A stretch of 64,000 nt of DNA, from positions 1 to 64,000 of the forward strand of contig CALUKY010000012.1 in assembly GCA_944321345.1 (NCBI GenBank), in the 5' to 3' direction. Below are positions 9,146-16,765 of this stretch, in pieces. Each line of letters begins with the position of its first letter. Position 1 is the first letter of the stretch. The notes beneath the pieces were generated by a model, which worked only from the letters and a program-made list of their open reading frames with translations, was not told the origin of the DNA and did not search any database. The stretch is from an uncultured Paraprevotella sp. Its GTDB lineage: Bacteria; Bacteroidota; Bacteroidia; Bacteroidales; Bacteroidaceae. The position numbers were made by a program, and so were the translations under genes.

Positions 9146-10423
9146 TTATTTGTTACGAATAATAGTCTGAGCGCGGTCCGGACCTACGGAAAGAATAGTG
9201 ATCGGAGTTTCCAATTCGTCTTCCAGGAACTGAATGTAATTCTTGAATGCTTCCGGGAAATCCTTTTCATCAGTAATGCCTGTCAGGTCACATTGCCATC
9301 CTGGGATGTCTTTGTATACTGCCTCACAGCCTTCTGTTTCAAATGGTACGTTTTCCAAAATAACACCATCTTTCTTGTAAGCCACACATGCCTTGATTGT
9401 TTCGAAGCTATCCAAGACATCACTCTTCATCATAACCAGTTGGGTTACACCATTAATCATGATGGCATATTTCAATGCTACCAGGTCAACCCAACCGCAA
9501 CGGCGATTTCTTCCGGTAACAGCTCCGTATTCGTGACCGATTTCGCGGATCTTGTCGCCTGTTTCGTCAAATAGCTCAACAGGGAACGGACCGGAACCGA
9601 CGCGTGTGCTATAAGCTTTAAAGATACCGAAAACCTCACCAACCTGTTTCGGACCGATACCCAAGCCGGTGCAGACACCGCCACTGGTTGTATTGGATGA
9701 GCTGACAAACGGATAAGTACCATGGTCGATATCCAGCATGGTGCCTTGAGCTCCTTCTGCCAACACACTCTTGCCTTCTTTCAAATATTGATTGATTTCG
9801 ACTTCTGTATCCGTTAATGGGAAAGTGCTCATGTAGTGGATACCTTCCATCCAAGCTTTTTCTTCTTCTGTAATATCGTAATCTGTGAAGTTCAAGTCTT
9901 TCAGAATCTGTTCATGTCTGGCTTTCAGGGCTTGATATTTGCTGTCAAAATTTTCCAGAATATCACCTACACGCAGTCCGATACGGCTAGCTTTATCACT
10001 GTAGGTCGGACCGATTCCTTTTCCTGTGGTACCCACTTTGTTTTTACCTTTGGCCGCTTCATAAGCACGGTCCAATACTCTGTGGGTAGGCAGAATCAGA
10101 TGTGCGCGTTTGCTGATATGCAGTCTTTTTTTCAGATCGTATCCGGCAGTTTCCAGTTCTTTGGCTTCAGCCATGAATAAATCCGGCGCAATGACGCAAC
10201 CGTTACCGATAATATTGATTTTGTCTTCTGCAAAAATGCCAGAAGGAATAGATCTGAGAACGAATTTTTTACCTTCGAAAATGATTGTATGTCCGGCATT
10301 AGGGCCACCGGCAAATCTGGCAACAACATCATATTTCGGAGTAAACACGTCAACTACTTTACCTTTTCCTTCATCTCCGAATACGATTCCGAGCAGGGCA
10401 TCTACTTTACCTTTTTCCATCAT
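9146..10423 (-). CDS. purA: adenylosuccinate synthetase
   Basis: This 425-residue enzyme joins aspartate to IMP with GTP, the first step from IMP to AMP. The N-terminal GTP-binding loop FGDEGKGK, the following GGPNAGHTI block and the later TTGKGIGPTYSDK and VTGRNRRCGW motifs are all present. Length is that of the normal bacterial enzyme. It is downstream of a Fur-family gene on the same strand with a 27-base gap, so the two are probably cotranscribed. Confidence 0.96.
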   Translation of the reverse strand: MMEKGKVDALLGIVFGDEGKGKVVDVFTPKYDVVARFAGGPNAGHTIIFEGKKFVLRSIPSGIFAEDKINIIGNGCVIAPDLFMAEAKELETAGYDLKKRLHISKRAHLILPTHRVLDRAYEAAKGKNKVGTTGKGIGPTYSDKASRIGLRVGDILENFDSKYQALKARHEQILKDLNFTDYDITEEEKAWMEGIHYMSTFPLTDTEVEINQYLKEGKSVLAEGAQGTMLDIDHGTYPFVSSSNTTSGGVCTGLGIGPKQVGEVFGIFKAYSTRVGSGPFPVELFDETGDKIREIGHEYGAVTGRNRRCGWVDLVALKYAIMINGVTQLVMMKSDVLDSFETIKACVAYKKDGVILENVPFETEGCEAVYKDIPGWQCDLTGITDEKDFPEAFKNYIQFLEDELETPITILSVGPDRAQTIIRNK

Positions 10424-10450
10424 TTGGATATTTATATTTGTTGTTCGTTT

Positions 10451-10915
10451 TTATTTTTCATTCCATGTGCTTATTTTACATTTTGCACAAGTTCCATATA
10501 ATGTGAGTCTGAAATGATGAGTCTGAAAATCAGGGATTTCAATGTTTTCCAACAGAGGCTGGAATTGGTCGGCCGAGGTCAATCTTGTTTCCCTGCATTT
10601 CGTACATATGAGTTCTATGCAATTCTCATTACCATAAACTTTACTATAGACCGTATTGCTTTTGTCTTTCTGTTCATGGATTACGTTTGCTTTCAGCAGA
10701 ACATTAATGCAGTTATATACAGTAGAACGGCATATATGTATTTGAGGGAATAATTCCTGATGTTTTTTAAAAATATCCTCAATGGAGACCTTGTCTTCCA
10801 TATTATATATCGTTCTCAAAATGGATTCACGTTCCTGAGTTCTTCTCAGTTTTTCAGTTTGGATATAGAGAAGCAGGTTTTCTAATGCTTCCTCTTCAGC
10901 TTTCTTTTTTTCCAT
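10451..10915 (-). CDS. Fur-family transcriptional regulator, atypical metal site
   Basis: This 154-residue protein has a winged-helix domain (residues about 25-85, with RSTVYNCINVLL as recognition helix) and a Fur dimerisation domain. The structural zinc cysteines are present as C104/C107 and C143/C146. The HHDHLxC block that supplies regulatory-metal ligands in Fur, Zur and PerR is absent: the residues before C104 read ENCIELI. HH is kept at 133-134. It could therefore sense something other than iron, or respond weakly to metals. The N terminus is about 20 residues longer than usual. It lies directly upstream of purA. A TAACTTTG -7 element reads towards it at 10942-10949. Confidence 0.82.
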   Translation of the reverse strand: MEKKKAEEEALENLLLYIQTEKLRRTQERESILRTIYNMEDKVSIEDIFKKHQELFPQIHICRSTVYNCINVLLKANVIHEQKDKSNTVYSKVYGNENCIELICTKCRETRLTSADQFQPLLENIEIPDFQTHHFRLTLYGTCAKCKISTWNEK

Positions 10916-11009
10916 GCTATTCGCGTAATGTATGTTTGCAACAAAGTTAGTATTTTTTTAGTGAACGCTAGTAATAACTTAAAAATATTTTCAGAAAAAA
11001 TCCGAGATG

Positions 11010-11606
11010 CTATCGTTGAAGTATATTTTCAATCTCTTGAGCTCTTTGTTCATTGATTTCCTCGTATTTTATGAGAGAATTGATGATGGCTTTTTTCAGT
11101 GGTCCATTAGCTTGAATAATGGTTGCGCCAGCCTGGTCCAGGAATTCATTTTCTGCTCTTTCATTTAAAGGAATTCCCTTCAGAAACAGGCGGGCCAATA
11201 GCAGGAAACCACACAATTGAAACATTTCTTCCTCACGGGCAATCCATTGAAATGCTTTTTCTGAAGCATAAGGTAATTTTTCAAAAAGATTCATTACCGT
11301 AAGTTGGGCTATTTCTGCATTAGGCATATTCTCAATCCATATTTCCGCTATCTCCGGATAGAAAGAATCTGTAGGCTGAAGCATGCCGGCCAGAATTTTG
11401 CATTCCCGGATATTTTCTTTCCAAAGAGCCTGTGCCAGATCATGGTCGGGCTGGAATTCGTTGGCGATACTTTGCAGACGAGGAATTTCCACACCAAAAT
11501 TCAATTTATAATTTAGCCCGTTTTCACGCATGAAAGCAGACGCCACTCCATTCATGGAAAGGCGCAGCTCCTGTTTTATTTTTCTGATTTCTTCTGTAAT
11601 ATTCAT
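11010..11606 (-). CDS. AlkD-like HEAT-repeat protein (DNA alkylation repair family)
   Basis: This 198-residue all-helical protein resembles the small HEAT-repeat DNA alkylation repair family, with the opening IRKIKQELRLSMNGVASAFMRENGLNYKLNFGVEIPRLQSIA-type segment seen in that group. I do not see the Trp/Asp pair that AlkD uses to bind alkylated bases in a convincing place, so glycosylase activity is doubtful. It begins three bases after the DPP III gene on the same strand, so the two are almost certainly cotranscribed. A second, better AlkD-like gene lies at 29027. Confidence 0.6.
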   Translation of the reverse strand: MNITEEIRKIKQELRLSMNGVASAFMRENGLNYKLNFGVEIPRLQSIANEFQPDHDLAQALWKENIRECKILAGMLQPTDSFYPEIAEIWIENMPNAEIAQLTVMNLFEKLPYASEKAFQWIAREEEMFQLCGFLLLARLFLKGIPLNERAENEFLDQAGATIIQANGPLKKAIINSLIKYEEINEQRAQEIENILQR

Positions 11607-11609
11607 GAA

Positions 11610-13574
11610 TTATAGTGTTGCATAGTCTTTGCTGTAACGTAGCATTTGAGTATCGTATGCTTCATTATAGCTGATATGAATGTCTGTAATGTTGTTTCCC
11701 TCATCAACGATTGGAGTATATACCGGATTGATGAAGCCTTTATATGGAGCCAGATTCAATCGCTTGTATCGGGTGAGGATTTCCTGATGCAGAGATGGGT
11801 CTACCTTTACTCCGTATTGTTCTACCAATTGGCGGGCCGCTTCCAAATCACCTTCACTTTTGATTCGTTGAATTTCGGCCAACTGTTTTCCGAATATGTT
11901 TCGAAGTTTTTCGTAGTCATTGATCTGCACATAAGTTTTTCGGTTTAGGCATATCATCTCAACGATCTGTTCCTGTTTTCCCATTTCCAAGGCCCAGCGT
12001 GCAATAAGTGCACGGTTTCTCATGTGGGCCTCTTCTATATCCTTACCTGGATTTATCCGTACCAATTGAGTCTGCAGTCCATTCATGAGATAAGCGTAAT
12101 ATTGGGCTTTGTAGGCCTCGTTGTCTGGAGTCAGGCCCAGCTCTGTCAGTTTGGGGTCTGCCAAATAATATAAGCCGAATAAATCTGCACGGGCTTCTTC
12201 AATGGTTGCCCCATAAGCTTTTAAACCGTCCGGATCTGTTTCTGGAAGCAGTTTTCCGCTTCCATGTCCTAAACATTCATGCAGATCAGTATGCAGGTCA
12301 TCACATACCTCTTCGTATTTCTTCATCAGTTCCAGGGTTTCGGGATTGATGACGAACTCTTCTTTAAACCCATTACCCAGTGCGGCCTGATTGTAGGCAT
12401 GGGTCAGATTGCCTATCGTTACGCTTTTACTGCCATATTCTGCCCGGATCCAGTTCGAATTTGGCAGATTTATTCCAATGGCACTGGCTGGATATAAATC
12501 CCCTCCGAGTATTGCCGCTTCGATAACTTTTGCCGATACTCCCTGGCAATTCTCTTTTTTGAATCGTTTGTCTACGGGAGAATGATCTTCAAACCATTGC
12601 GCATTTTCACTAAGTTTTCGGGTTCTTTCTGTTGCTGTCTGATCTTTTAGATTTACATAACCTTCCCAGCTGGCTTTCATGCCTAACGGATCTCCATAAG
12701 TTTCAATGAATCCATTGGTAAAATCGATCAGGCTGTCCTGTTCTTGAATCCATAGGATACTGTATTCATCAAAAGTCCTCAAATCACCGGTTTGGTAGAA
12801 CTCTATAAGCTTCAGAATCACGTCTTTTTGTTTCGGAGTTTCCGCAACTTCGGCTGCCTGTTTGAGCCAGAATACAATCTTTTCAATGGCTTTTCCATAC
12901 ATGCCGTCAATTTTCCACACCTCTTCTGTGATCTGATTACCCTTGCGTACAAGCTGGCTGTTCAGACCATACATAACGGGATGGGAGTCTTGCTCTTTGT
13001 TCTTTATGGCTTGATAGAAGGCCTCTGCTTCTTTTTGGGTGATTCCTTCTGCATAGTAATTACATGCAGAAGTTAGCAGCAGATCCTCACCGTCAGCCTG
13101 ATTTACACGTTTGGGCATGATTGCCGGATTGAAAATAACTGGTGCTATTTCTTCAAATAAGGATGTTACATCCTGATTCTTTTGAAGGGGCAGTCTGTCT
13201 GGCTGTATGCTCATCAGAGCTTTTTTGAAAAAAGTTTCGCTGAAATTGGCCGGAAATTTGTCGCAACCATAATGATGATGAATGCCATTGGAAAACCATA
13301 TTCTTTTCAGATAAATGGTCAGCTCCTGAAAGTCCTGACAAGTTCTGTCTCCGGGATATTCAGTGTATATGGCTTCCAGTGTTTTACGGATTTTCAAATT
13401 GAATTTTCCGTTCTGATCCCACAAAATATCTCGTCCGTAGAGAGCGGCTTGCGACAAAAAGTAAACCAGTTTTTTTTGCTTCAAGGTCAATTGCTCAAAT
13501 CCATTGACACGATATCTCAGCAATTGCAAATCTGCAAAACGTTCGTCGCAGTATGAAAAGTTTGTTGTATTCAT
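11610..13574 (-). CDS. dipeptidyl-peptidase III (M49 zinc peptidase)
   Basis: This 654-residue protein has the two M49 signatures: HECLGH at residues 432-437, the Bacteroides form of HELLGH, and EEARAD about 20 residues further on. It removes dipeptides from the N terminus of short peptides. No signal peptide is evident, so it is probably cytoplasmic. Homologues in Bacteroidetes have sometimes been named dihydrofolate reductase by database error. It is the first gene of a pair with the AlkD-like gene 3 bases downstream. Confidence 0.9.
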   Translation of the reverse strand: MNTTNFSYCDERFADLQLLRYRVNGFEQLTLKQKKLVYFLSQAALYGRDILWDQNGKFNLKIRKTLEAIYTEYPGDRTCQDFQELTIYLKRIWFSNGIHHHYGCDKFPANFSETFFKKALMSIQPDRLPLQKNQDVTSLFEEIAPVIFNPAIMPKRVNQADGEDLLLTSACNYYAEGITQKEAEAFYQAIKNKEQDSHPVMYGLNSQLVRKGNQITEEVWKIDGMYGKAIEKIVFWLKQAAEVAETPKQKDVILKLIEFYQTGDLRTFDEYSILWIQEQDSLIDFTNGFIETYGDPLGMKASWEGYVNLKDQTATERTRKLSENAQWFEDHSPVDKRFKKENCQGVSAKVIEAAILGGDLYPASAIGINLPNSNWIRAEYGSKSVTIGNLTHAYNQAALGNGFKEEFVINPETLELMKKYEEVCDDLHTDLHECLGHGSGKLLPETDPDGLKAYGATIEEARADLFGLYYLADPKLTELGLTPDNEAYKAQYYAYLMNGLQTQLVRINPGKDIEEAHMRNRALIARWALEMGKQEQIVEMICLNRKTYVQINDYEKLRNIFGKQLAEIQRIKSEGDLEAARQLVEQYGVKVDPSLHQEILTRYKRLNLAPYKGFINPVYTPIVDEGNNITDIHISYNEAYDTQMLRYSKDYATL

Positions 13575-13601
13575 TTAAATCGGAACTATATTTAGAAACG
13601 G

Positions 13602-13640
13602 TAAAAGGGATAGACCTTTTGAGTTTATCCCTTTTCTTTT
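13602..13640 (-). terminator. terminator after the AraC-type gene
   Basis: AAAAGGGATA pairs with a TATCCCTTTT-type arm, lying between the 3' end of the AraC-type gene and the 5' end of the DPP III gene, both on the - strand. It probably separates the two transcripts. Confidence 0.5.
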
Positions 13641-13643
13641 AGT

Positions 13644-14075
13644 TTATGCTTTATTGTTTTCTTTTGCCAAATGGTTTATGCGATAGCTTCTTGGTGTGAT
13701 ACCGTTGATTTTATAGAAGGCTGCATAAAAAGACTGGCGATTGGCAAATCCTACCATAGTGGAAATTTCCTCCATAGTTTTATCCAAATAACGCTTGTCG
13801 ACCAACAAGTATTGTGCATCTTTGATGCGGTATTCATTCACAAGGCTTGAATAATTCTGCCCGAATCGGATATTGACAACCGCACTGATATAGCGAGTGT
13901 TTGTACTGAGCTCCTCTGCCATTTTCTTTGCAGAGTAATCCGGATCCTTATACTTCTTTTGTACGACGAAAATATGCAAGATTTTCTCGTAAAGTTCATC
14001 TACTAATTCAGCTCTTACCAATGACCGGTAAGCTGCATTTTTTTCTTTCTTTTCCGTTAAATTATACTTTCCCAT
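13644..14075 (-). CDS. short AraC-type helix-turn-helix regulator
   Basis: This 143-residue protein consists mostly of a double helix-turn-helix AraC domain (residues about 45-135). The second helix pair carries the family pattern TMEEISTMVGFANRQSFYAAFYKINGITP, split here by the usual GF and F..FxK..G.TP positions. There is no room for a ligand-binding or receiver domain, so its activity must be set by its own level or by a partner. It is transcribed away from recQ; the target genes cannot be inferred. Confidence 0.85.
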   Translation of the reverse strand: MGKYNLTEKKEKNAAYRSLVRAELVDELYEKILHIFVVQKKYKDPDYSAKKMAEELSTNTRYISAVVNIRFGQNYSSLVNEYRIKDAQYLLVDKRYLDKTMEEISTMVGFANRQSFYAAFYKINGITPRSYRINHLAKENNKA

Positions 14076-14222
14076 ACTTCCTATATTTATTACTCAAAAA
14101 TAAAATCATATTCAGCGTCAAGATTCACTCAATTGATTTTATTGGCTCTTTTGACTAAGGCAAAATTCGTGTTTTTTTCTTATTCGTACAAATTTTTCTC
14201 TCTTTTTAATAACAAAAAAAGT

Positions 14223-14230
14223 TAACTTTG
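14223..14230 (+). promoter_or_regulatory. -7 element upstream of recQ
   Basis: TAACTTTG matches the Bacteroides -7 consensus TAnnTTTG 32 bases before the recQ start. No TTTG is found at the -33 position, only a T-rich tract, so this is a partial promoter match. Confidence 0.45.
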
Positions 14231-14261
14231 CGTCTGCTAATCTAATTCGAACCAATTTTGC

Positions 14262-16088
14262 ATGTATCAAACACTTAAAAAGTACTTTGGATATGACTCT
14301 TTTCGTCCCCAACAGGAAGAGATTATCCAGACTATTTTAGCTAAAAAGGATGCGCTGGTGCTTATGCCAACCGGTGGGGGAAAGAGCTTGTGTTATCAGA
14401 TTCCGGCATTAATCATGCCTGGCACTGCTGTTGTGATATCGCCTTTGATATCCTTGATGAAAGACCAGGTAGAATCCTTGCGTGAAAGCGGTATTTATGC
14501 GGCATCATTAAACAGTAATAATACCGACCGGGAATCTGCGGATATCCGTCGTGATTGCCTTTTCGGAAAGGTTAAAATCCTTTACATATCGCCGGAACGC
14601 CTATTGTCCGAAATTCCCTTTTTGCTAAAATCCATGAATATTTCGCTTTTCGCGGTAGATGAGGCTCACTGTATTTCCCAATGGGGGCATGATTTTCGTC
14701 CTGAGTATACCCAGTTGAAGGTTTTGCACCAGTATTTTCCCGAAGTTCCGGTCATTGCATTGACTGCTACTGCCGATAAAGTGACTCGTGAAGATATTCT
14801 GCATCAGTTGGGATTGGTTCATCCTAAAGTCTTTCAGTCTTCTTTTGATCGTCCAAATTTGAGTCTGACCGTTAAAAAGGGATTGAAGAAGAAAGAAAAG
14901 ACAATGGCGATACTTGAGTTCCTTTCCAGATACGAGAATGAATGTGGTATTATCTATTGTATGAGCCGAAAGGCAACGGAAGAAGTTGCTGAGATGCTGC
15001 AGGAGCATGATATCCCGGCTGCAGTTTATCATGCAGGATTGTCGGCAGAAGAACGAAATTTTACGCAGGAAGAGTTCTTGAAAGACCGCATTCAGGTGGT
15101 ATGTGCTACCGTGGCCTTTGGAATGGGAATCAATAAGCCCAATGTACGTTATGTGATACATTATAATCTGCCTAAAAGTATTGAATGCTTTTATCAGGAA
15201 ATCGGGCGGGCCGGTCGTGACGGTTTGCCTGCAGATACTTTATTGTTTTATTCTTATGCTGATATTGCCCAGCTTACCCGCTTTGCAGAAGAGAGTGGAC
15301 AGCAGAGCATGAACAAGGAACGTTTGCAACGTATGCAGGAGTATGCCGAGGCTTCAGTATGCCGCCGGCGCATTCTGCTTAACTATTTTGGAGAGCAGAG
15401 TCTTCATGATTGTGGTAATTGTGATGTGTGCCGTAATCCGCCACAACGGTTTGACGGAACGATTTTAGTGCAGAAAGCACTTAGTGCTGTTATGAGAACA
15501 GGCCAACATGCAGGCTTTCATTTGATTGTGGATATTTTACGGGGAAACCAGACACAGGAAATTACACAAAGAGGTTATGATCAATTGAAAACTTATGGTG
15601 TCGGTCGTGATGTTCCGGCCCGTCATTGGCATGACTATCTGTTGCAGATGCTACAAATGGGATTTTTGGAAATAGATTACAAGGAAAATCTTCATTTAAA
15701 AGTTACCGAAACCGGTGCGCAGGTTTTATATGGAAAACTTACTGCAACACTGGCCCAGATTCGTGAGGAAAGGTTACCAGTTACAGCCAGGAAAAGTAAA
15801 TCTTCTACGGTTTCCCGGAGGACAGGTCAGTCTATGCCATCCAGGCATGCTCCGTTTCTTGACGATGAGTCTGAAGGCTTGTTTGAAGCGTTGCGTGCGT
15901 TACGTAAGCGGTTGGCTGATGAACAGGGGTTCCCTCCTTATATTATAATGTCGGATAGCACGCTGCATTTGTTGTGTAGTATGAAACCAACCAGTATTGA
16001 GTCTTTTGGTATGGTGAGCGGTATCGGTGATTTTAAAAAGCAAAAATACGGAAAAGAGTTTGTGACTCTTATCCGTACTTTTATTTAA
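14262..16088 (+). CDS. recQ: ATP-dependent DNA helicase RecQ
   Basis: This 608-residue superfamily 2 helicase unwinds DNA 3' to 5' in recombination and replication-fork repair. Visible in order: motif 0 (FRPQQEEII), Walker A (MPTGGGKS), DEAH box (VDEAHC), the aromatic-rich loop SQWGHDFRPEY, motifs IV-VI (QEIGRAGRDG), the zinc-binding cysteines (CRRRILLNYFGE..CGNCDVC), the RQC winged helix and a C-terminal HRDC domain (about 525-605). This full set is typical of E. coli-like RecQ. Confidence 0.95.
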   Translation: MYQTLKKYFGYDSFRPQQEEIIQTILAKKDALVLMPTGGGKSLCYQIPALIMPGTAVVISPLISLMKDQVESLRESGIYAASLNSNNTDRESADIRRDCLFGKVKILYISPERLLSEIPFLLKSMNISLFAVDEAHCISQWGHDFRPEYTQLKVLHQYFPEVPVIALTATADKVTREDILHQLGLVHPKVFQSSFDRPNLSLTVKKGLKKKEKTMAILEFLSRYENECGIIYCMSRKATEEVAEMLQEHDIPAAVYHAGLSAEERNFTQEEFLKDRIQVVCATVAFGMGINKPNVRYVIHYNLPKSIECFYQEIGRAGRDGLPADTLLFYSYADIAQLTRFAEESGQQSMNKERLQRMQEYAEASVCRRRILLNYFGEQSLHDCGNCDVCRNPPQRFDGTILVQKALSAVMRTGQHAGFHLIVDILRGNQTQEITQRGYDQLKTYGVGRDVPARHWHDYLLQMLQMGFLEIDYKENLHLKVTETGAQVLYGKLTATLAQIREERLPVTARKSKSSTVSRRTGQSMPSRHAPFLDDESEGLFEALRALRKRLADEQGFPPYIIMSDSTLHLLCSMKPTSIESFGMVSGIGDFKKQKYGKEFVTLIRTFI

Positions 16089-16091
16089 GGA

Positions 16092-16125
16092 TTTGAGGCA
16101 AGTCGCAATGTCTGCTTGCCTCAAA
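16092..16125. terminator. bidirectional terminator between recQ and the amidase gene
   Basis: TTTGAGGCAAG (16092-16102) pairs with CTTGCCTCAAA (16115-16125) in the 38-base gap between two convergent genes. There is no long T run, so strength is uncertain. Confidence 0.6.
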
Positions 16126-16126
16126 C

Positions 16127-16765
16127 TTATTCGTCAATTGTTTTTAAGTACTGTTTGACAGCCTGATAGATGCAATAGGCTAATTTTCGGCGTCCTTTTC
16201 TGGATTTCAGGTATTTTTCTTCTTTGGCATTTGAAATAAACCCTACTTCTGTCAATACTGCCGGCATGTTTGTATTTCTTAGTACAGCAAAATTGGCCTT
16301 TTTTACGCCTCTGTTCTTTCGCTTTCCTCGTTCGGTATATTCTTTCTGGATCAATCTGGCCAGTTTGAAGCTCCATGGGTTATGACGTTTGTTCCAAACA
16401 AAGGTTTCTGTTCCTTCTGCATATCCTCTTGCAGAGTTTGCATGGATGGAGATAAATAAGTCCGCTTGACAGAAATTGGCAAAATTGGCTCTTTCATTTA
16501 AGGAGATAAATTCATCCCGATTCCGGGTGAGAATGACATCCACTCCTCTTGTACGCCTTTTGATGTACTTTGCGGCTCTTTGGGCAATCTTCAGGGTAAC
16601 CTCTTTTTCTTGTATTTTACGTCCGGCCGCGCCCTGATCTCTTCCTCCATGCCCTGCATCCAGCACAATCCTGAAACGCTCTTCGGAGTATACGGATACT
16701 GGTTTTGCCGATAATCCGAGAAAGATGCAACCTAAGATTCCATAAATAAATAAGCGATCTTTCAT
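16127..16765 (-). CDS. N-acetylmuramoyl-L-alanine amidase (Amidase_3)
   Basis: This 212-residue exported zinc hydrolase cuts the bond between muramic acid and the peptide stem of peptidoglycan. The zinc ligands are H39 (LDAGHGG), E55 (EKEVTL) and H108 (SIHANS), and the catalytic E173 is in LTEVGFISN. An N-terminal hydrophobic segment (residues about 4-20) serves as signal or anchor. The protein is a bare catalytic domain with no wall-binding domain. Its ATG overlaps the stop of the upstream zinc-hook gene by four bases, which suggests translational coupling of the two. Confidence 0.93.
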   Translation of the reverse strand: MKDRLFIYGILGCIFLGLSAKPVSVYSEERFRIVLDAGHGGRDQGAAGRKIQEKEVTLKIAQRAAKYIKRRTRGVDVILTRNRDEFISLNERANFANFCQADLFISIHANSARGYAEGTETFVWNKRHNPWSFKLARLIQKEYTERGKRKNRGVKKANFAVLRNTNMPAVLTEVGFISNAKEEKYLKSRKGRRKLAYCIYQAVKQYLKTIDE

